NCBI GenBank assembly: GCA_036788195.1
Contig: DAIQNX010000010.1
Span: forward strand, 1-64,000
Source: CALFXN01 sp937957815
Lineage (GTDB): Bacteria > Synergistota > Synergistia > Synergistales > Aminobacteriaceae
Length of the DNA: 64,000 nucleotides
Reading direction: 5' to 3'
This document shows, piece by piece, positions 57,673-64,000 of this stretch. The notes below the pieces were generated by a model that made no database searches, was not told the origin of the DNA, and was given only the letters and a program-made list of their open reading frames with translations. A program made the translations under genes and the position numbers. Each line of letters starts with the position of its first letter. Positions within the stretch are counted from its first letter, which is position 1.

Positions 57673-59346
57673 TTACGGATTTCCCAGGATGTGACGGATA
57701 TCTTCAGCCAGCGAATACAGGCGGTTGATCTGCGACCCGACGTATCCTTCCAGGACCAGCCTCCCTTCAGCGGAGCCCTTCCAGTCGAGAAGAGGATCTC
57801 CCGCCATGACGATTCCGGGAAGCCATCCCTGCGCGCACCCCGGATCCTGCCCGTACGCCGGGCACCGGACGTACAGGGCCTGATTGAGTTTCCTCACGAC
57901 CGCGAGCCGGAGTCCGACCGGACGCTCCCGCGAGGGGAGCCCCCCCCAGAGCGACGCGAGGTCGCGATATTCCCCGAGGACGCCTCTGAGATCCGCAATC
58001 CGCGCATAGTGCCCGCACGCCGACGTCAGACGGTCGAGAAGAAATCCGAAGAGGGCGGCGACGTCCGGAGACGGGTCGTCGCCCGAAACGAGCGCTTCCG
58101 TCGCCCGGGCGTACACCTCCGCGTCCGTCGCGAGGATCGCGGGGTCGTGATATTGCAGGAGGTCGTCTTCCGTGTGCCACCACCAGCTCATGAACCCTTT
58201 CCCCGTCCGGTCCGGGCTGGAATCGGGCAACGTCGACCCCCACGCGAAGAGCGTCGAAAGCCCCATGTTCTGGAACGACTGGTCCCAGGCCCGGACGGGA
58301 TCGGGCCATCGCCCCGTCTGCCCCGTGACGTCCCGTACGACTTTTTGCGCGAGCGCAAGGAAGTCCGGTCCCGCCGTGATCCGGCTGAAATCCGTGGCGC
58401 CGCGGAGTCCCGGCATGTCGGCGTTCACCGTGGCGATGCAGTTGCGGTACAGGTCGAGGAAGCGAAGGGAGGCGTACGCGGATGATCCCGCGTACTTTCC
58501 GTATTCGTGTCCGGACCACCAACACACGCGGAGCCCGTACCGGCGGCGCGGCAGGGACGCCGCGTGCAGCGCGAGGGCGAGCGTCAGGGCGCATCCGGTC
58601 GCGTTGTCTGTCGCCCCGTAGTGTTTCGCGTCGAGATGGCTTCCGGCGAGGAGAAACCGGGGATCCTCTTCTGTGGAGGGGATGGTCGCCTCTATCTGCT
58701 CGATTTCACGGACGCCGCGCTCCGCTTCGACGGAGAACCGGAGGCGGACGTCGCCGGTCCGCATCCTGGACTCCAGCTCGATCCCGTCGGCCCTGTTGAT
58801 CGCGATCACGGGGATGTCGGTCAGGAGGGGCATTTCCTCCGGAAGCGGAATTCCCCACGGCAGAGATATGCCGCTTTCGTGGATCTGCCTCTCGTCGCCG
58901 TATGACCATCGGATGACGAAGGCGATCGCTCCCCGTGCCTGCGCTTCGAGAACCGCGAGGGGAGACGATGATTCCGTGACGACGACCGCCCCGTCGAGAT
59001 CCCGCTCTCCCGGGAGCGACCGTTCCGCCATAAAGACGAGCGGATTCGTTCCGAAGCCGTTCTCCGGAACCCACGCCGCCCGTCCCTCCCGGATCGCGCC
59101 GTCCGTGGACGGAGAGAACCCCCACACGCGGCACGGGATCTCCGTTCCGTCCGCGTAGTGCAGCGTCCCGCGTCCCGGGACGCCGAGCAGAGCCTTGTGA
59201 CGGAGCCGCCGGACATTCACGCCGGCGCTTCCGAGAACGTCGGCGATATACGCCCGTGCGGCCGCCTCTCCCTCGCCGCATGTCCGCCGGTGATGCGACG
59301 CGATGACGGCGAGGTGCCGCTCGATCTCATCGAACGGGAAACGCAT
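57673..59346 (-). CDS. M28-family metallopeptidase
   Basis: A 557-residue cytoplasmic protein without a signal peptide. The M28 zinc-site motifs are GSHLDAKHYGATDNATG, SGHEYG, NADMPG and WHTEDD. Between about residues 60 and 210 there is a PA-like insert (GAIAFVIRWSYGDERQI). The C-terminal 130 residues are helical and unassigned. Its ATG lies 1 base after the stop of the creatininase-family gene, implying translational coupling. An aminopeptidase acting on peptides taken up by the adjoining transporter is inferred. Confidence 0.85.
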   Translation of the reverse strand: MRFPFDEIERHLAVIASHHRRTCGEGEAAARAYIADVLGSAGVNVRRLRHKALLGVPGRGTLHYADGTEIPCRVWGFSPSTDGAIREGRAAWVPENGFGTNPLVFMAERSLPGERDLDGAVVVTESSSPLAVLEAQARGAIAFVIRWSYGDERQIHESGISLPWGIPLPEEMPLLTDIPVIAINRADGIELESRMRTGDVRLRFSVEAERGVREIEQIEATIPSTEEDPRFLLAGSHLDAKHYGATDNATGCALTLALALHAASLPRRRYGLRVCWWSGHEYGKYAGSSAYASLRFLDLYRNCIATVNADMPGLRGATDFSRITAGPDFLALAQKVVRDVTGQTGRWPDPVRAWDQSFQNMGLSTLFAWGSTLPDSSPDRTGKGFMSWWWHTEDDLLQYHDPAILATDAEVYARATEALVSGDDPSPDVAALFGFLLDRLTSACGHYARIADLRGVLGEYRDLASLWGGLPSRERPVGLRLAVVRKLNQALYVRCPAYGQDPGCAQGWLPGIVMAGDPLLDWKGSAEGRLVLEGYVGSQINRLYSLAEDIRHILGNP

Positions 59347-59347
59347 G

Positions 59348-60118
59348 TCAGCGTCCGACGTCCAGTTTGAGGAATTCGCGGATGAAGGCTTCGATATACT
59401 CCGTCACCGCGTCGAACATTCGGTCCCCCCACTCCGGGGTCGCCGCGGACGATTCGTCCGGACCTCCGAATCCTCCGGTCGGAACGGAGTCGCGCACGTC
59501 GCGGATCATCCGGACAAATCCACCGCCGAACGAGATCTGGTGCAGGTGCGTATTCCGGAGAGCATCGCTGAAATGGTTCACTTCCGCGTCGCAGAGATCC
59601 GAACGGTCCACCCATTCCGGGCGCAGCGCCATCATCATCGCTGCCTCCTGCCCGGCGCCGTGGCCGCCGATCCACTCCCGGTTCAGCTGTCCAGCGAGGA
59701 TCCACCAGTCGATGGTGGCCGCCTGGCCTCCCGCCCGGTAGATTTCGAGAGCGACCCTGTCGAGGGCAACGTTGTTTCCGCCGTGACCGTTCAGAAAGAG
59801 GAATTTCCGTACCCCCGAACGCAGCATCCCCGTCGCGATCCCGTTCAGGACGGCCGTCAGCGTCTCGATCCCGATATCGATCGTCCCCGGAAACGAGGTC
59901 AGTGTGGGCGCGTAGCCATACGGCATCGCCGGGAGAACCACGACGTCGTTCGGGAAGGAGGTCTCGATCCTTCGAGCGAACTCCTCGGGGATCAGGTAAT
60001 CGGTCCCCAGAGGGCCGATCGGTCCGTGCTCCTCGATGCTTCCCAGAGGCATTACGGCGATCGTCCCGTCGGACAGCAGCCGCTCCGCCTTCTTCCAGCT
60101 CAGCCCCGCAAGATACAT
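59348..60118 (-). CDS. Creatininase-family amidohydrolase
   Basis: A 256-residue creatininase-fold enzyme: VMPLGSIEEHGPIGPLGTDYLIPEEFA (metal Glu, His and Asp), AMPYGYAPTLTSFPGTIDIG, FLNGHGGNNVALDRVA, and GGHGAGQEAAMMMALRPEWVD. The family hydrolyses small cyclic or linear amides (creatinine, mycofactocin peptide, formamidopyrimidines). The start at 60118 is supported by GGAG upstream; a longer frame to 60181 crosses AT-rich DNA. It is translationally coupled to the M28 peptidase, so a peptide-related substrate is plausible; the exact reaction is unknown. Confidence 0.88.
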   Translation of the reverse strand: MYLAGLSWKKAERLLSDGTIAVMPLGSIEEHGPIGPLGTDYLIPEEFARRIETSFPNDVVVLPAMPYGYAPTLTSFPGTIDIGIETLTAVLNGIATGMLRSGVRKFLFLNGHGGNNVALDRVALEIYRAGGQAATIDWWILAGQLNREWIGGHGAGQEAAMMMALRPEWVDRSDLCDAEVNHFSDALRNTHLHQISFGGGFVRMIRDVRDSVPTGGFGGPDESSAATPEWGDRMFDAVTEYIEAFIREFLKLDVGR

Positions 60119-60204
60119 GGATCTCCACGCTCCTTGCCATTTCGGGATAGGTGAATCACGTACCGCTATTACTGGATCCAATTAAAAATCCACTCTACGC
60201 TCCC

Positions 60205-61503
60205 CTACCCTTTCCTGTCAAGGAACCTCGCTCCCCTGCGGACGACGGCTTCGAGAGACCGGACGCCCGTCACGAGCGTCGCCTCGTCCACGTCGAAGTG
60301 ATCGTTGTGATGTCCGACTCCCGTATTGGAGCCGAGGCGCATGTAGGTCGCGACGCCGCCGCGGTCCTGGACGGCTCGCATCATCCACGTCGCGTCGTCG
60401 CTGCCGAGCGCGTCCCCGTCCATCTGCAGGTTCGAGATTCCCGGAACTCCGTCGAGCGCGTCGCGGATGATTTCGCGCAGGACAAAGTTGCTGTCGGCCG
60501 AAATCGCCTCTCCCGTCTTCTCGACCTCGGAGCGGACCCCGTAGGTTTCGGCGCTTCCGCGAACGACCGCCATCGCCCGCTCGTACATGTAGGACGCGAC
60601 TTCGTCGTTGTCGCCGCGGGTTTCGGCTTTCATGAACGCCTTGCCGGGAATCACGTTCCGCCCCGTCCCAGCCGTCAGGACCCCGACGTTGATCCGCGTA
60701 CGTCCCTCGCTGTGCGGGGCGATCGCGTGAAGGTTCAGCGCAGCCGTCGCGGCCGCGAGAAGCGCGTTGCGTCCCTCCTGCGGGGACCCGGCGGCGTGCG
60801 TCGACACGCCCGTATAGGTGACATCGAATTTCGTCGTGCAAAGGAATCCGTGACACCCTGTCGTGACCGTTCCGGACGGGATGCCGCCGCCGATGTGGAT
60901 CGCGACGAGCGCGTCGACGCCGAGCAGGATCCCCCTGTCGACCATTGCGCGTGCGCCGCGGACGCCCTCCTCGGCGGGCTGGAAGACGATCAGGATCCTG
61001 CCGCAGAGCTCGTCCTTCTCCTCCGAGAGAACGCGCGCGAGCATGAGTCCCATCGCCGTGTGCGCGTCGTGACCGCAGGCATGCATCCATCCGGGGTTCA
61101 CCGACGCGAACCCTTCCTTGCGCGGTCTGTGGTCCGGATCCTGCGTCTCGGCGACGTCGACGCAGTCGATGTCGAACCGGAAGGCCACGGTCGGCCCCGG
61201 ACGCCCCGTGTCGAGGATCCCGAGCGCCCCGGTGTAGCCGTCCATGCGTTCGATCCACTTCGGATCGGCCCCCTGTTCGACGGCACGGGCGATGTTACGC
61301 TCGATCACGTCCTGCGGCGCACGCCCCATCACGGACTTCGGCGCGATCACGTCGAGCCCAGTGCGGACCTCGTATCCGAATCCCTCCAGCATCGACGCCG
61401 CGATCGAGGTGGTACGGAATTCGAGCCACCCGCTTTCCGGGTAGGTATGAAGATCCCGCCGGATACGGATCGCTTCCTTTTCGACGGCTTCCCAGTCGAT
61501 CAT
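60205..61503 (-). CDS. M20-family amidohydrolase (AbgA/AbgB-like)
   Basis: A 432-residue enzyme. Motifs: RRDLHTYPESGWLEFRT, FRFDIDCVDVAE (replacing the usual ADxDALP), HACGHDAHTAMGL, QPAEEGVRGARAMVDRG and a dimerisation lid TYTGVSTHAAGSPQEGRNALLAAATAALN. An insert of about 30 residues before the first metal motif is typical of p-aminobenzoyl-glutamate-hydrolase-like members. It is the first gene of the peptide operon behind its own promoter. It probably cleaves N-acyl amino acids or a modified peptide; the substrate is unproven. Confidence 0.88.
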   Translation of the reverse strand: MIDWEAVEKEAIRIRRDLHTYPESGWLEFRTTSIAASMLEGFGYEVRTGLDVIAPKSVMGRAPQDVIERNIARAVEQGADPKWIERMDGYTGALGILDTGRPGPTVAFRFDIDCVDVAETQDPDHRPRKEGFASVNPGWMHACGHDAHTAMGLMLARVLSEEKDELCGRILIVFQPAEEGVRGARAMVDRGILLGVDALVAIHIGGGIPSGTVTTGCHGFLCTTKFDVTYTGVSTHAAGSPQEGRNALLAAATAALNLHAIAPHSEGRTRINVGVLTAGTGRNVIPGKAFMKAETRGDNDEVASYMYERAMAVVRGSAETYGVRSEVEKTGEAISADSNFVLREIIRDALDGVPGISNLQMDGDALGSDDATWMMRAVQDRGGVATYMRLGSNTGVGHHNDHFDVDEATLVTGVRSLEAVVRRGARFLDRKG

Positions 61504-61609
61504 TCTTCAAATCGCCCCTTTCAGGAATGGACGCGACGTCCGTCGGCTTCCGCCGTTCGCCGGAGAGCCTCTTCCGCCGTCGTCCGTTCGGTTGTCTTCC
61601 CCGCAAAGC

Positions 61610-61638
61610 ATCATAATCTCAGAACGAAAAGCGGGCAA
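61610..61638 (-). promoter_or_regulatory. Candidate promoter of the peptide-utilisation operon
   Basis: On the minus strand TTGCCC (61633-61638), a 17-bp spacer and TATGAT (61610-61615), about 105 bases before the M20 ATG at 61503. Confidence 0.6.
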
Positions 61639-61695
61639 CGTGGCAACGTGGAGATTCCCGGCTCATCGCAGCGTGGCCGGTTTCCCGCACGGTAC

Positions 61696-61701
61696 TATAA
61701 T
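61696..61701 (+). promoter_or_regulatory. -10 element of the alpha/beta hydrolase gene
   Basis: A perfect TATAAT lies 42 bases before the ATG at 61743; the expected -35 (GTGGCC, 61673-61678) is poor. Confidence 0.5.
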
Positions 61702-61742
61702 AACCTGAACGTTCCGGCAAAAACGAAAAGGAGCTGGTTACG

Positions 61743-62642
61743 ATGGATTCCATCCCCTACGACCCGATTCGCGAGGATCCCGCGAAAGACCCCGATTTCC
61801 CGGCGACGATGCACGGATGCGTCTTCCGGGTGACCTATGCGCCCGAAAACGGCGAGCAGCGACTTTTCGGAATCGCCTACCTCCCGGGCGGTCGCGGCCC
61901 CCATCCGTGCATCCTGCTTCTTCACGGCTTTCCCGGCAACGAGAAGAATCTCGACCTCGCCCAGATGCTGCGACGCGCCGGCTGCACCGTCGTCCAGTTC
62001 CACTACAGAGGCTGCTGGGGAAGCGACGGAGAGTACTCCTTCGAACACGTCCTCGAAGACGTCCGCTCCGTCGTCACACTGCTTCGGACGCCGGAGTGGC
62101 GCGAACGGCTCCGTATCGATCCGGAGCGCTTCGTCCTCATGGGGCACAGCCTTGGCGGATTCGCTTCCCTGATGACAGGCGCGTCCGTCCCGGAAATCCG
62201 CGCAGTCTGCTCGATCGCGGGGTACGACCTCGGAGCGGTCGCGTCGCTCCTGAAGAACGATCCCGGCGACGCGTACGGCATCCGGGCGATGTTCCGGGAC
62301 TCCGTCCTTCCGCTGAAGGGAACGAGCGACGGGATCCTCCTCCGCGAGGTCGAACGGCATGGCGCGACGTGGAACGTCTGCGGGCACGCATCCTCCTTCG
62401 CGGGAAAGAACGTCCTTCTCGTCTGCGCTCTCAGGGATAGTACGTCCATTCCGGAATTCCACCACCGGCCGCTCGTCGCCGCACTTGCGGCGCACGGCGC
62501 GAACGTCTCCGAGGAAACGTTCGACGAGGAACACGGCTTCGACAGCGGCCGTCTGGAGCTCGGGGATGCGGTGCTCCGATGGATGCGCCGGAGCGGAATC
62601 GTCCGCGCGCAGGGCGATTTCCGACGGAAAGGGCATTCGTAA
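61743..62642 (+). CDS. Alpha/beta hydrolase (dienelactone/acyl-ester hydrolase-like)
   Basis: A 299-residue soluble hydrolase. ILLLHGFPGNEKNLDLAQMLRRAGCTVVQFHYRGCWGSDGEYSFEHVLEDVRSVV gives the oxyanion region. The nucleophile is Ser in MGHSLGGFASLM (about residue 136). An acid is likely in the CALRDSTSIPEF region (about 226) and the His in DEEHGFDSG (about 262). The start at 61743 follows AAGGAG. An esterase or peptidase-like role is likely; the substrate is unknown. It is followed by a bidirectional terminator. Confidence 0.85.
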   Translation: MDSIPYDPIREDPAKDPDFPATMHGCVFRVTYAPENGEQRLFGIAYLPGGRGPHPCILLLHGFPGNEKNLDLAQMLRRAGCTVVQFHYRGCWGSDGEYSFEHVLEDVRSVVTLLRTPEWRERLRIDPERFVLMGHSLGGFASLMTGASVPEIRAVCSIAGYDLGAVASLLKNDPGDAYGIRAMFRDSVLPLKGTSDGILLREVERHGATWNVCGHASSFAGKNVLLVCALRDSTSIPEFHHRPLVAALAAHGANVSEETFDEEHGFDSGRLELGDAVLRWMRRSGIVRAQGDFRRKGHS

Positions 62643-62647
62643 CGGAA

Positions 62648-62682
62648 GAAAGAGCCCTGTGCGATCGCATCGGGGCTCTTTC
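62648..62682. terminator. Bidirectional terminator between convergent genes
   Basis: GAAAGAGCCC (62648-62657) and GGGCTCTTTC (62673-62682) form a 10-bp stem; the loop contains a smaller GCGATCGC palindrome. It lies between genes ending at 62642 and 62719. Confidence 0.75.
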
Positions 62683-62718
62683 CCGAAGGAAGGGGAGGTT
62701 CTCTATGAAAACGCCGCC

Positions 62719-63570
62719 TTACCCCGCGGCGGAGGGGACATCCGTGACGTCACGAAGCGCCGGGCCGCACGGGACATCCTTGTTGATGAACACGACGCCG
62801 TCAGAAGAGCTTCCGCCAGGGCGTCGTCTTTCCCGCCAGCGGACGATCTCCATCGCCCCGTCGAAATGTTCCACGAGCGCGGAGCAACTGTCGATCCAGT
62901 CGCCGCAGTTTGCGTACGCGAGTCCGCGAATGTTCCTGATCACAGGGTGATGAATGTGTCCGCAAATGACGCCGTCGACGCCGCGTTTCCGCGCCGACCG
63001 GACGAGGAAGTCCTCGAAATGCCCCACGTACATCACGGCATCCTTGACCTTCCGCTTCAGAAATCCCGAGAGCGACCAGTACCCGAGCCCGAGCGGAGAA
63101 CGGACCGCGTTCAGAAACGCATTCGCCCAGAGCGCCACGTCGTACGCACGGTCGCCGAGCCGCGTAAGCCACTTCCGGCATCGTACGACGACATCGAACT
63201 CATCGCCGTGGACGACGAGGAAGCTGCGTCCGTCGGCCCCGGTGTGGACCGCTTCCTTCCGGACCGAGATGCCTCCGAAGCGGTACCCGTCGAATTCATC
63301 CATGAACGTGTCGTGATTCCCGGGGATATAGACGATGTCGGTCCGCTTCGACATCTTGAGCAACCACCGAACGACCTCGTTGTGCGACCGGGGCCATCGG
63401 GGACGTTTCCGCAGCTTCCATCCGTCGATGACGTCGCCGACCAGGTAGAGACGCTCGCACCGGAACGACGCCAGGAACGAAGTCAGCTCTTTCGCCCGGC
63501 ACCATCGCGTCCCGAGGTGGATATCGGACAGGAATACCGTTCGGTATGAGGAGATCGTCGTATTTTTCAT
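62719..63570 (-). CDS. LpxH-like calcineurin-type phosphoesterase
   Basis: A 283-residue metallophosphoesterase. Metal motifs in order: LSDIHLGTRW, VGDVIDGWKL, IPGNHDTFMD, HGDEFD and GHIHHP, the pattern of UDP-2,3-diacylglucosamine pyrophosphatases. LpxH makes lipid X in lipid A synthesis at the inner membrane, so a role in outer-membrane biogenesis is likely. It is somewhat longer than E. coli LpxH (240) with a distinct C-terminal tail, and related proteins (LpxH2-type) may act differently. No other lipid A genes are adjacent. Confidence 0.82.
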   Translation of the reverse strand: MKNTTISSYRTVFLSDIHLGTRWCRAKELTSFLASFRCERLYLVGDVIDGWKLRKRPRWPRSHNEVVRWLLKMSKRTDIVYIPGNHDTFMDEFDGYRFGGISVRKEAVHTGADGRSFLVVHGDEFDVVVRCRKWLTRLGDRAYDVALWANAFLNAVRSPLGLGYWSLSGFLKRKVKDAVMYVGHFEDFLVRSARKRGVDGVICGHIHHPVIRNIRGLAYANCGDWIDSCSALVEHFDGAMEIVRWRERRRPGGSSSDGVVFINKDVPCGPALRDVTDVPSAAG

Positions 63571-63700
63571 GTCGACAGCATACCACAGACCGTATAACGC
63601 GACGGTTGCCGAAATGCGACGGATGCGTTACGACCGTCCGAGTCCGTGATACCATGGTATTCAGGGTGAATTCGTTCCGGATTTTCGGGGAGGGTGTCGC

Positions 63701-64000
63701 ATGAAAAGGGTATTCGCCGTCGTTCTCGCGCTTCTTTCGCTCCTGCCCGTCCCGTCGTGGGCGGAGCTTTCGGGGCAACCTCCGGAGGAGACGATGCGTT
63801 CCGTGATCGCTGAATTCGAGTCCTACGCGGTCCGCGCGATGAAGGATTGGGACATTCCCGGGATGTCGGTGTCGGTCGTTCTGGGAGACCGGACGATCTA
63901 CGCGCGCGGGTTCGGCGTCCGCGGGATCGGCGGAACGGACCCCGTGAACGAACATACGCTCTTCCAGATCGGCTCGATCTCGAAATCGTTCACCGCGACG
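63701..64000 (+). CDS. Serine hydrolase of the beta-lactamase/PBP4-like family (partial)
   Basis: The frame starts at ATG 63701 and runs off the right edge (100 codons seen). Residues 1-21 are a signal peptide (KRVFAVVLALLSLLPVPSWA). The mature start WDIPGMSVSVVLGDRTIYARGFGVRG and the SxxK motif in QIGSISKSFTAT are typical of class C beta-lactamase-like serine hydrolases (PF00144), with the nucleophile in the Ser-Ile-Ser-Lys sequence. It is probably a periplasmic peptidase or esterase; the rest of the active site is outside the window. Confidence 0.85.
   Translation, partial: MKRVFAVVLALLSLLPVPSWAELSGQPPEETMRSVIAEFESYAVRAMKDWDIPGMSVSVVLGDRTIYARGFGVRGIGGTDPVNEHTLFQIGSISKSFTAT

Overview
The window is high-GC DNA (roughly 60% or more by eye) from a diderm, probably anaerobic, amino-acid/peptide- and organic-acid-using bacterium. 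Outer-membrane and envelope genes (BcsB-like protein, outer-membrane barrel, CsgG-like protein, LpxH-like hydrolase) argue for a diderm. Three TRAP transporters, a peptide ABC system, several M20/M28/C69 hydrolases, a Tm-1-like plus PEP-hydrolase-like pair, PucR and DUF5058 together resemble Synergistota. That assignment is an inference from gene content; no rRNA, tRNA, CRISPR array or insertion sequence was seen. Genes are dense and mostly in short operons. The only stretch over 300 bases without a conventional gene is 36612-36992, which holds a promoter, a leader peptide and an attenuator.

Region 1 (1-17.5 kb) concerns signalling and surface polysaccharide. A minus-strand operon encodes a GT28/MGDG-type glycosyltransferase, a PAS-PAS-PAS-GGDEF-EAL protein (interrupted by a 100-N assembly gap), an oxygen-binding diiron (ODP-like) protein and the start of a coiled-coil, chemoreceptor-like protein. 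Divergent from it is manC/algA (GDP-mannose supply). Facing manC is a minus-strand operon that looks like a cellulose-synthase-type exopolysaccharide machine: CsgG-like protein, BcsB-like periplasmic subunit, outer-membrane barrel, a family-2 synthase with an N-terminal MshEN (c-di-GMP-binding type) domain, a polytopic membrane protein and a periplasmic (alpha/alpha)6-type hydrolase. A PAS-like protein and a chemoreceptor with an amino-acid-type dCache domain follow.

Region 2 (17.6-25 kb) has a PucR regulator between a three-gene operon of unknown function (Tm-1-like, PEP-hydrolase-like, SRPBCC) and a DUF5058/membrane partner/M20 amidohydrolase operon. Region 3 (25-35 kb) has a C69 dipeptidase, an FAD oxidoreductase with an SLH-like tail, small membrane and stress proteins, and a TAXI-type TRAP system.

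Region 4 (35-42.5 kb) has an aryl-acid CoA ligase gene preceded by a strong promoter, a 34-residue Phe/Trp leader peptide and a terminator with a competing antiterminator, the clearest candidate for a new regulatory element. Divergent from it is a 2-hydroxy-acid operon (Ldh2-type dehydrogenase, LarA-type racemase, DctQMP TRAP).

Region 5 (42.5-64 kb) holds GNAT and S9 peptidase genes; a hexonate/uronate cassette (Zn-dehydrogenase, TRAP, SDR, mannonate dehydratase) behind a 13-bp tandem repeat; a peptide-uptake operon (M20, creatininase-type, M28, two paralogous binding proteins, DppB, DppC) without ATPase genes nearby; and finally an alpha/beta hydrolase, an LpxH-like phosphoesterase and a truncated serine hydrolase.
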